DNA of 64,000 nt from Shewanella sp. TC10 (lineage in GTDB: Bacteria; Pseudomonadota; Gammaproteobacteria; Enterobacterales; Shewanellaceae), in assembly GCF_009663145.1 (NCBI RefSeq), contig NZ_VKHR01000015.1:78-64077 (forward strand). The letters are read 5' to 3'. Positions 58,022-64,000 of this stretch are shown in pieces. A program made the translations under genes and the position numbers. The notes under the pieces were generated by a model that was not told where the DNA came from, did no database searches, and saw only the letters and a program-made list of their open reading frames with translations. The stretch's first letter is position 1, and each line of letters opens with the position of its first letter.

Positions 58022-58546
58022 ATGCGAAAGCAGCAGAAATCAGAAAACGATCTTCTCAAGACTTATGCTCGTATTATTTCGCTTACCCTAATCATTGTCA
58101 TCATGGGTGTTATTGGTACAAAGCACTTTTCAACTGTCGATAGTATAGGTACTAAAAGTTTAGAGCTTGAGCACAGCAGATTGTTATATGTGTTGGCTAT
58201 GGTGAAGAGTCAATGGCTTAGCCAGGGCAGGCCTGACTCTTTAAAGTTGAGTTGGGAAAATATGAGTGTTAGTTCAGCAAATAAACAGTTTGAAACTGAT
58301 AGTATCCGCGCCAGCAAAAATATTATCAAGATGTCTGATGAAGGTTGGCCACAGCTAGACAGTGAGTCTGTAGCAGGCTGTAAAGAGCTTTGGCAACAGT
58401 TAATGGCAAGTGATTTGCATGATATTAAAGCTGAGGTTTTATATCAAAATGAGACAAAAATTTGTCGTTTTGCAACTGAGCAAAGTGGCAGTATTAGCTA
58501 TCAAACGACATCAGGAAGGGTGATTTTTTTTGATGACAATGGCTAA
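58022..58546 (+). CDS. mshF: MSHA biogenesis protein MshF
   Basis: A 174-aa protein with one N-terminal membrane helix (about 15-38, IISLTLIIVIMGVIGT) and no catalytic motif. Position after mshG and before mshB matches mshF in known clusters. The sequence itself is weakly conserved, so the assignment rests on synteny. The gap to mshG is 82 nt. Confidence 0.75.
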   Translation: MRKQQKSENDLLKTYARIISLTLIIVIMGVIGTKHFSTVDSIGTKSLELEHSRLLYVLAMVKSQWLSQGRPDSLKLSWENMSVSSANKQFETDSIRASKNIIKMSDEGWPQLDSESVAGCKELWQQLMASDLHDIKAEVLYQNETKICRFATEQSGSISYQTTSGRVIFFDDNG

Positions 58547-58682
58547 TATTTAACTAATACAAATGTTTAATTGTATAAATGGTGCTAAAATTTATTTACA
58601 TGATAGCTTTGACTAAGTAACAATGGTCTTACGGTTGTAATTGTAGTCTAACAAGTGTAAGTCGCAATAAAGGTGATTTAAT

Positions 58683-59288
58683 ATGAAATTTAAACAACAA
58701 GGCTTCTCGTTAATCGAATTAGTGATTGTTATCGTTATTCTTGGTTTATTAGCAGCGACTGCGATACCGCGTTTTTTGAATGTCACTGAAGATGCGCAAA
58801 ATGCGAGTGTCGAAGGTGTAACTGGTGGCTTAGCGACAGCTGTAGGCTTTGTTCGAGCACAGTGGGAAGTGGATGGTCGCCGTAACGATTCAGTTATTTT
58901 AGATGGAACATCTGTCTCACTAGACGTTCGCTTTGGGTTCCCAACAGGTGAAACCAATACTAGTGTTACCTCAATGAGCAATGCTACTTGCCAAGAAGTA
59001 TTTGACAGTGTCTTACAAAGCGCGCCTCGAAATGTGCTGATAAATCAAGATGCACGTGATCAGCGTTACACTGTAAGAGTCATTGGAGGAAGTGGAGGCT
59101 CTGCAACCGGAATCGATGGCGCAATAGTAAATAACATCGATTTATGTGTTTACCACCAAGTGGCTTCATTAGTATTGAATACAAATAATGGCGTACCTTC
59201 TCCAACTCCTGATTTAGATACCGCAGGAGCAAAAGGTGTGACATATAATCCAGGAACAGGACAAGTGCTTAGTTTTAGTAATGACTAA
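58683..59288 (+). CDS. mshB: MSHA minor pilin MshB
   Basis: The 201-aa prepilin has a 7-residue leader ending Gly, then FSLIELVIVIVILGLLAATA with Glu at mature position 5. It is a minor pilin by position, before the mshA pair. Two cysteines are visible in the mature part (ATCQEV, DLCVYH). The gap of 136 nt before it lies at the usual boundary between the mshI-F and mshB-Q units. Confidence 0.87.
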   Translation: MKFKQQGFSLIELVIVIVILGLLAATAIPRFLNVTEDAQNASVEGVTGGLATAVGFVRAQWEVDGRRNDSVILDGTSVSLDVRFGFPTGETNTSVTSMSNATCQEVFDSVLQSAPRNVLINQDARDQRYTVRVIGGSGGSATGIDGAIVNNIDLCVYHQVASLVLNTNNGVPSPTPDLDTAGAKGVTYNPGTGQVLSFSND

Positions 59289-59306
59289 TCACAAGTAACA
59301 AGGGTA

Positions 59307-59324
59307 TGTCGCAATATAGCGACA
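59307..59324 (+). promoter_or_regulatory. Stem-loop between mshB and mshA1
   Basis: TGTCGC-AATATA-GCGACA forms a perfect 6-bp stem 19 nt after mshB. There is no T run, so it is unlikely to be a strong terminator. It could stabilise or process the mRNA so that mshA is made in excess. Confidence 0.5.
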
Positions 59325-59444
59325 GGTTAAGATTTAAAAAGAATCACCACAAAATATGGAATATTGAGTGGGCATTTTTAAAGAAAATAAATGAACAGAT
59401 TTACAAAATTCACATATTTTTGATTTTAATAAAGGGTCGACATT

Positions 59445-59966
59445 ATGCATATCAAACAAAAGCAACAAGGTTTTACATTAATTGAACTAGTAGTGGTCAT
59501 CATTATTCTTGGTATTTTAGCTGTGACAGCAGCGCCTAAATTTATCAATCTTCAAGGTGATGCAAGAGTTTCAGCTTTACAAGGTTTAAAAGGTGCTATT
59601 CAAGGGGCAAATACACTAGTTTACTCTAAAGCTGCATTAGCAGGGCAAGAACAAGGAACAGGACAGACGGTTACATTATCGGGTGATGCCGATGCTACTC
59701 CTCCAACAAATGTTGATGTGACAACAGATTATGGTTATTTGACGCCTACACTTGTAAACTTTCAGAATGCTCTAGAAATTAGTGTAGCTGATAGTGATGA
59801 TCCATCAGATAGTGCACTGACTACAGAGTGGATTTTTGATGAATCAAATGGAGGTTTTGAATTTTGGCAAGTTGGTGCACCTTCAACATGTTTCTTCTCT
59901 TACACAGCGGCTACAGCATCTTCAGTTCCAGTATATTCAGCAATGCCAGATCCTTCAGATTGCTAA
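59445..59966 (+). CDS. mshA: MSHA major pilin-type protein, first copy
   Basis: The 173-aa prepilin has a 9-residue leader ending QQG, then FTLIELVVVIIILGILAVTA, the conserved pilin helix. A mature body with AAPKFINLQGDARVSALQG and two cysteines (STC, PSDC) follows, forming the expected C-terminal disulfide. It is very similar over its first about 60 residues to the next gene. A strong terminator sits 20 nt after the stop, implying abundant, separately ended transcripts. Confidence 0.93.
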   Translation: MHIKQKQQGFTLIELVVVIIILGILAVTAAPKFINLQGDARVSALQGLKGAIQGANTLVYSKAALAGQEQGTGQTVTLSGDADATPPTNVDVTTDYGYLTPTLVNFQNALEISVADSDDPSDSALTTEWIFDESNGGFEFWQVGAPSTCFFSYTAATASSVPVYSAMPDPSDC

Positions 59967-59985
59967 TATAAAGCATATTGATTTC

Positions 59986-60011
59986 AAAGCCTGCTATGCG
60001 CAGGCTTTTTT
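59986..60011 (+). terminator. Rho-independent terminator after mshA1
   Basis: AAAGCCTGC-TATGC-GCAGGCTTT forms a perfect 9-bp stem followed by a T run. Confidence 0.92.
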
Positions 60012-60108
60012 GTGCCTAAATATCAGTTTTAAAAGCTTTTATGTACTTTGGGTAACACGCGACTAATATCGGATGGTGATAAAATTGTTGTGACAAAGGA
60101 ATAAGCTC

Positions 60109-60156
60109 GTGAACAAACAATATTGTTTCATCAGGGCTGTGGTTGTTCTATTTTAG
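60109..60156 (+). CDS. Possible 15-aa leader peptide before mshA2
   Basis: GTG start preceded by AAGGA at 8 nt and a reading frame of 15 codons (MNKQYCFIRAVVVLF) ending 13 nt before the mshA2 ATG. Such a small ORF may be chance; only its good ribosome-binding site makes it worth noting. Confidence 0.25.
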   Translation: MNKQYCFIRAVVVLF

Positions 60157-60169
60157 TGAAGGTTTTCAA

Positions 60170-60658
60170 ATGCAAAAACAGCAAGGTTTTACGTTAATTG
60201 AGTTAGTTGTCGTTATCATCATTTTGGGTATTTTAGCAGTAACAGCTGCACCTAAATTCATCAATTTACAGGGTGATGCTCGCGTATCTACATTGCAAGG
60301 TGCTAAAGCGGCAATTCAAAGTGCAAACAGCTTAGTGTATTCAAAAGCAGCGCTTGCTGGAGAAGAAAAGAAAGATCCTGGTTCAGTTGATATTGGTGCC
60401 AGTACCAATCTAGTGACAGTGTTTGGTTATGCTCAAGGTGATGCTGATGAACTAATCAAAGCTGTAGATATGCCTACTGATGATTGGGATGTTACAGGTA
60501 CTAACGGCACGGTGAAAATTCAGCAAGTAGGTGCACCAGACTCTTGCTATATTGAATATACTGAGGCTCAAACAGAAGGCAGTATTCCAACATTCCAAAG
60601 TGGTGTATCGGATGGTAATAGTGGTTTCTTGCCTATGCCAACGGCATCTGATTGCTAA
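60170..60658 (+). CDS. mshA: MSHA major pilin-type protein, second copy
   Basis: The 162-aa prepilin has a 6-residue leader MQKQQG, then the same FTLIELVVVIIILGILAVTA helix as the first copy, and two cysteines (DSC, ASDC). The frame is open from 60143 via a TTG; the ATG at 60170 has AAGG 7 nt upstream and a normal short leader. The C-terminal half differs widely from mshA1, as expected of surface-exposed pilin. A separate terminator follows. Which of the two is the dominant subunit cannot be told from the sequence. Confidence 0.93.
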   Translation: MQKQQGFTLIELVVVIIILGILAVTAAPKFINLQGDARVSTLQGAKAAIQSANSLVYSKAALAGEEKKDPGSVDIGASTNLVTVFGYAQGDADELIKAVDMPTDDWDVTGTNGTVKIQQVGAPDSCYIEYTEAQTEGSIPTFQSGVSDGNSGFLPMPTASDC

Positions 60659-60675
60659 TAGAGCATTATGTTTAT

Positions 60676-60700
60676 AAAGGTCTGCTTGCAGGCCTTTTTT
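60676..60700 (+). terminator. Rho-independent terminator after mshA2
   Basis: AAAGGTCTGC and GCAGGCCTTT pair with one G-T wobble around a tiny loop, followed by six T. Confidence 0.9.
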
Positions 60701-60847
60701 ATTATCTGTATTTAAAAATAACCAGAAAAATACAAACTTCCCTTAAGTATATACGATTGTATTTTTAGTAAAGGATATCAAGACGTTTGTGTTATATTTT
60801 GCCATACTGTGTATAGGGAAATGTAACAAAAGGCATTCACGATTCAG

Positions 60848-61345
60848 ATGCGGCTAAATAAGCTTTATAAATACTCTGTGGGATTTTCGCTCATTGAGCT
60901 GGTCACTACAATTTTAATTGTGGGGATTATAGCTGTATTTGTAATACCTAAGTTATTGCCCGAATCAAGTTATAGTGCTTATACCCTTAGAAATGAATTC
61001 ATCAGTGAGCTTAGACAAGTTCAAATAAAAGCCTTAAATAATAGCGATCGTTGTTACCGTATCAGCGTTTCTTCAGATGGTTATCAACTCACTACTTATA
61101 GCCATAATATCAATAACGCTTTTGCAGGCTGTATTAACGCCCAACTTATTAGAACAGATACGAAACAAGACTTTAGTGGCGGCGCGATTATTGAGTTAGC
61201 CAGTAATGGCAGTACTAGTTTTAGTATGGATTTTGATAATTTAGGTCGCTCAACCCTTGGCTGTAATGGCACTTGTTTTGTCGTAAAGGCGGATGAAACC
61301 TTAGGTATTGCTATGGAATCTGAGGGTTATGTCCATGCACTATAA
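60848..61345 (+). CDS. mshC: MSHA minor pilin MshC
   Basis: The 165-aa prepilin-like protein has a 12-residue leader ending SVG, then FSLIELVTTILIVGIIAVF with the position-5 Glu. Four cysteines are seen in the body (DRC, GC, LGC, TC). It resembles GspH/FimT-type minor pseudopilins. Upstream 60701-60847 contains no gene, and the mshA2 terminator precedes it, so a promoter or read-through is needed. Confidence 0.87.
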   Translation: MRLNKLYKYSVGFSLIELVTTILIVGIIAVFVIPKLLPESSYSAYTLRNEFISELRQVQIKALNNSDRCYRISVSSDGYQLTTYSHNINNAFAGCINAQLIRTDTKQDFSGGAIIELASNGSTSFSMDFDNLGRSTLGCNGTCFVVKADETLGIAMESEGYVHAL

Positions 61346-61898
61346 CTCTCGTCAGTCTCATCAGGTTTTTAGTGCGCCTTCGCTAAAACTATCCCAATTC
61401 GGTTTTACCTTAATTGAACTTGTTATTGGCATGCTGGTGTTAAGCATTGCAATAGTGATGCTTACTTCTATGTTATTACCTCAAGCTGATAGAGCCGTTG
61501 AAACCTTATCACGGGTGCGCTCTGCTGAATTAGCCCATTCAGTAATGAATGAAATTTGGGGTAAACGCTATGATGAAAATACCAATTCCAATGGTGGCAT
61601 ACCTGCTTGCAACTCTACAGCGCCTATTAACCCTGGGGTAAGTTGTACTGACTCAGGTGATCTGGGAGATGACGGAGAAAACCGAAACGACTTCAATGAT
61701 GTTGATGATTACCATGGCCTAAATATCAACAGTAATATGCTTGATTCCACTCAAACCTACGCTGATGTTTATCTGGGTTACCAGATGCAAGTGGAAGTTG
61801 AATACCTAAATGGCCAAGCTCAAAAGCTTATTACCATTGATGTGACAACACCATCGAATGAAGTTATTACTTACCAAGCTGTAAGGAGTAACTATTAA
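61335..61898 (+). CDS. mshD: MSHA minor pilin MshD
   Basis: The prepilin has an unusually long leader ending SQFG, then FTLIELVIGMLVLSIAIVML. The open frame begins at 61308, but I prefer ATG 61335 (187 aa), since GAGG lies 9 nt upstream; ATG 61329 is an alternative. It overlaps the end of mshC by 11 nt. It belongs to the PilV-like minor pilin type. The next gene mshO overlaps its stop by one base. Confidence 0.85.
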   Translation: MHYNSRQSHQVFSAPSLKLSQFGFTLIELVIGMLVLSIAIVMLTSMLLPQADRAVETLSRVRSAELAHSVMNEIWGKRYDENTNSNGGIPACNSTAPINPGVSCTDSGDLGDDGENRNDFNDVDDYHGLNINSNMLDSTQTYADVYLGYQMQVEVEYLNGQAQKLITIDVTTPSNEVITYQAVRSNY

Positions 61899-62743
61899 TG
61901 GGTTTTAATCATCGTATAAAACAAGTTGGTTTTACTCTCGTTGAGATGGTGACCGTTATCCTCATTCTGGGTATTCTCGTTGTGGGTGTTAGTAGCTTTA
62001 TTATCTTTGGTACGCGCATTTTTGTTGAGTCTAGTTCAATTGATCAAGTGCTGGGGCAAAGTCGATTTGCTATGGAGCGTATGACGCGGGATATTCGTAA
62101 CTCTGTGCCAAATAGCGTAAGACTTCGCACTGATGCTGCTGGCAGTTTTCAATGCATTGAAATGCTACCAATTGAAGCCAGTAGTAGCTATTTAACATTG
62201 CCTATCTACCCAAATGCAGCAGCTTCAACGGGAACTGTGGTAGATAACAATATTAGTATTGCAAGTGGGCTATTTGCCATTGTATATCCGTTAGCAAATG
62301 AAAGTATTAGCGGTGTAAATGATGTTTATCAAGCTTCACGAAACAAGCGTTTCTCAGTGCAATCAGCCTCTTCGGCGTCAGATAGAATTACACTGAATTT
62401 CGGCAGTTTAGTACAGTTTGCTGAACAATCTCCTATTCAGAGAATATATTTCGCCGCCGAGCCTGTGAGCTATTGTTTTGAGCTTGTAGCGGGTACAACT
62501 AATGTTAATTTAAATCGTTATTCGAATTATGGTTACATAGTGAGTCAACCCGTTCCCACTGGAATGGGGTCGAGTGTATTGATGGCTGAAAATATAACCA
62601 ATAATTTACTCCTAGAGCCAGCGATAAAAGTCACTGAGCAAAATTTGATGACTAATTCAATTGTGCATCTTGAGCCTCGCTTTAGTGTTAATGGCGAAAC
62701 TTTTAAGTACCAACACCAAGTGCAGGTGACCAATGCCCCTTAA
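61898..62743 (+). CDS. mshO: MSHA minor pilin MshO
   Basis: The 281-aa prepilin-like protein has an 11-residue leader ending QVG, then FTLVEMVTVILILGILVVGV, with Glu at mature position 5. A larger C-terminal domain follows, as in PilW/GspJ-type minor pilins. The start codon overlaps the mshD stop (TAATG), and the end overlaps mshP by 11 nt, so the D-O-P genes are tightly coupled. Confidence 0.87.
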   Translation: MGFNHRIKQVGFTLVEMVTVILILGILVVGVSSFIIFGTRIFVESSSIDQVLGQSRFAMERMTRDIRNSVPNSVRLRTDAAGSFQCIEMLPIEASSSYLTLPIYPNAAASTGTVVDNNISIASGLFAIVYPLANESISGVNDVYQASRNKRFSVQSASSASDRITLNFGSLVQFAEQSPIQRIYFAAEPVSYCFELVAGTTNVNLNRYSNYGYIVSQPVPTGMGSSVLMAENITNNLLLEPAIKVTEQNLMTNSIVHLEPRFSVNGETFKYQHQVQVTNAP

Positions 62744-63209
62744 TCATCAGCTATCGAGTAAAAACCAGCGACGAGTACCGAGATTGCGTTACCAACAAGG
62801 TAGCGCTTTAGCTATTGCTGTTTTTGTATTGATTGTGATGTTTTTATTAGCAGGCACCCTCATTAAAATGTTGGAGGATGGTGATGAATCCGTCAATGTT
62901 GAAGTATGGGGAGCTAGGGCTTTGTTTAGTGCCAATAGTGCAGCGGATGCAGAGCTGGCAAAACTATTTCCTTTGTCAGGTGCTGTTGGTGTATGTAGCG
63001 CTAATTCAACTTGGACTCCGCCAAGTTCTGTAGGCTTTCATGGCTGCACTGTTGCGGTGACATGTAACGCTATAGCAGTAGACGGAATCACCCAGTTTCA
63101 AATCACCAGTAATGCAGTGTGCGAAACTGGAGATTGCGCAGGAAACGCTGCTACAACAAATTGTTTAAGAGTGAATCGCCAAGTGGAGGTAGAAGCACGT
63201 GGGGATTAA
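62733..63209 (+). CDS. mshP: MSHA accessory protein MshP (PilX-like)
   Basis: The 158-aa protein has a long basic leader (about 23 residues) ending QQG, then SALAIAVFVLIVMFLLAG, a pilin-like helix without the position-5 Glu. This is like PilX/GspK-type proteins. Six cysteines lie in the C-terminal half (VCS, GC, TCN, VCE, DCA, NC), suggesting several disulfides. Overlaps mshO by 11 nt and mshQ by 11 nt. Confidence 0.85.
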   Translation: MPLNHQLSSKNQRRVPRLRYQQGSALAIAVFVLIVMFLLAGTLIKMLEDGDESVNVEVWGARALFSANSAADAELAKLFPLSGAVGVCSANSTWTPPSSVGFHGCTVAVTCNAIAVDGITQFQITSNAVCETGDCAGNAATTNCLRVNRQVEVEARGD

Positions 63210-64000
63210 TCGATATCTGACGACTATAAAACTCATGACGTTGATGTTGGCTACTACGATGTCATTTAGTGCGGTGTCATTTGATGAAATTGATGAATCC
63301 GTTATTTTTGCTGCGGTGGCTCAAGGGCATCACAATGACAATAACAGTGGCTGTAACACTATTAATAATCCGCAGTTAACAATATATCCCGGTTCAAGAA
63401 TTAGTGGCACAAATGGCGATGATTTATCTTATTGCTCGATAAATACTAACAACGGCTTACCTACTGATAGCTGCGACACTGCTACTGGAGGTGATAGGCT
63501 GTGTACTATTACTGGCGCCTCTATTCGCGGTTTAAAGATGAATGGTAATCAGGCCTTTGAAAATAGTGATGGCTCAGCTGGTAGTATTGGTTTTTGTAAT
63601 TCTGGCGATCAAATATCGCTGGGAGATAACGGAGATACTCAGTTTAATTCTTTAAGTCTTTTTTCTGATTGTACGGTGACATTCTCTTCTGATAACGATG
63701 AATATCGATTTAATGCAATACGAGCGGGCAGTGGGTCAATACTGAAGTTTCCCGAAGGGGATTATTGGATTAACTCTCTTCAACTTGATGCGCCTAGTAA
63801 AATAGAAACGACTGGACGAGTAAGGATTTTCATTGGCACGAGTTCACAAATAAACGGCGGTACTATTAATTCACTTGCAGAAGCTGGAGTGCAAGTTATT
63901 GCCTATAACAATTTGACGTTAAACAATCAAAATGTGAATGGTACATCTATCCCAGCGACGATTAATGCCAATGTTTATAGTGACGAGAGAATTACCATTA
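63199..64000 (+). CDS. mshQ: MSHA tip-type protein MshQ, N-terminal part (truncated by window end)
   Basis: The frame opens at GTG 63199, which has GGAGGT 8 nt upstream and overlaps mshP by 11 nt, and stays open to the window edge (267 codons seen). A signal-like hydrophobic segment lies near residues 10-26 (LMTLMLATTMSFSAVSF). Cysteine pairs (GCNT, YCS, SCDT, LCT, FCN, DC) follow. The mostly beta-rich, Asn/Gly/Ser-rich sequence is like the large terminal MshQ adhesin-type proteins. The ATG at 63235 is a possible later start. Identification rests on position after mshP and overall character. Confidence 0.82.
   Translation, partial: MGINRYLTTIKLMTLMLATTMSFSAVSFDEIDESVIFAAVAQGHHNDNNSGCNTINNPQLTIYPGSRISGTNGDDLSYCSINTNNGLPTDSCDTATGGDRLCTITGASIRGLKMNGNQAFENSDGSAGSIGFCNSGDQISLGDNGDTQFNSLSLFSDCTVTFSSDNDEYRFNAIRAGSGSILKFPEGDYWINSLQLDAPSKIETTGRVRIFIGTSSQINGGTINSLAEAGVQVIAYNNLTLNNQNVNGTSIPATINANVYSDERITI

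Overview
The window looks like chromosomal DNA of a Shewanella-type gammaproteobacterium. I infer this from protein similarity and gene order recalled from that group: a 5S rRNA end, a pilABCD-coaE-zapD-yacG-mutT block, pdhR-aceEF-lpdA, acnB, hslVU, priA-argS-ftsN and a complete msh (MSHA pilus) cluster with two mshA copies. No search was run. Gene content is almost entirely core. There is no prophage, integron, CRISPR array or complete insertion sequence. The only mobile-looking item is a short non-coding MITE-like element.

Layout. (1) 1-360: the end of an rRNA operon, with a 5S gene, its terminator and a decayed second copy of the 5S 3' half plus terminator. (2) 521-7111, minus strand: pilA (with its own terminator), then pilB-pilC-pilD-coaE-zapD-yacG-mutT. 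PilD probably processes the prepilins of both pilus systems here. (3) 7112-8352: 1.2 kb without a convincing gene, rich in inverted repeats and short imperfect tandem duplications. (4) 8353-10972: nadC (minus) diverging from ampD-ampE. (5) 11024-11286: MITE-like element. (6) 11599-18710: PdhR operator, pdhR, aceE, aceF, terminator, lpdA, terminator: the pyruvate dehydrogenase complex. (7) 18861-25667: a large propeller-PAS-GGDEF-EAL c-di-GMP protein and a patatin/beta-barrel protein. (8) 25686-33786: a HAD phosphatase (minus), acnB (GTG start, CRP-like site), gamma-glutamyltransferase, a cytochrome c/Vgb-propeller protein, and a DUF971 protein. (9) 33975-42968, mainly minus: hslVU behind a textbook sigma-32 promoter, an unknown 718-aa anchored protein (plus), ftsN, argS, priA. 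(10) 43046-45938: a FimV-like LysM protein, rpmE and an NADP-type malic enzyme. (11) 46080-64000: csrD/mshH, mshI1-I2-J-K-L-M-N-E-G-F, then mshB-A1-A2-C-D-O-P-Q. mshQ runs off the right edge.

How they work together. The window carries parts of two separate type IV pilus machines (PilA type and MSHA type). It also carries the c-di-GMP and RNA-decay regulators likely to affect surface attachment: the GGDEF-EAL protein, a degenerate CsrD/MshH, and MshE with two c-di-GMP-binding-type N-terminal motifs that PilB lacks. The central-carbon genes link pyruvate to acetyl-CoA and the TCA cycle under PdhR. The most unusual items are non-coding: the hairpins before pilA, the degenerate tandem repeats beside nadC, the 5S relic, the MITE, a small ORF island near 33.15-33.28 kb, and leader structures around the mshA pair. 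I did not find a convincing wholly new biological system.
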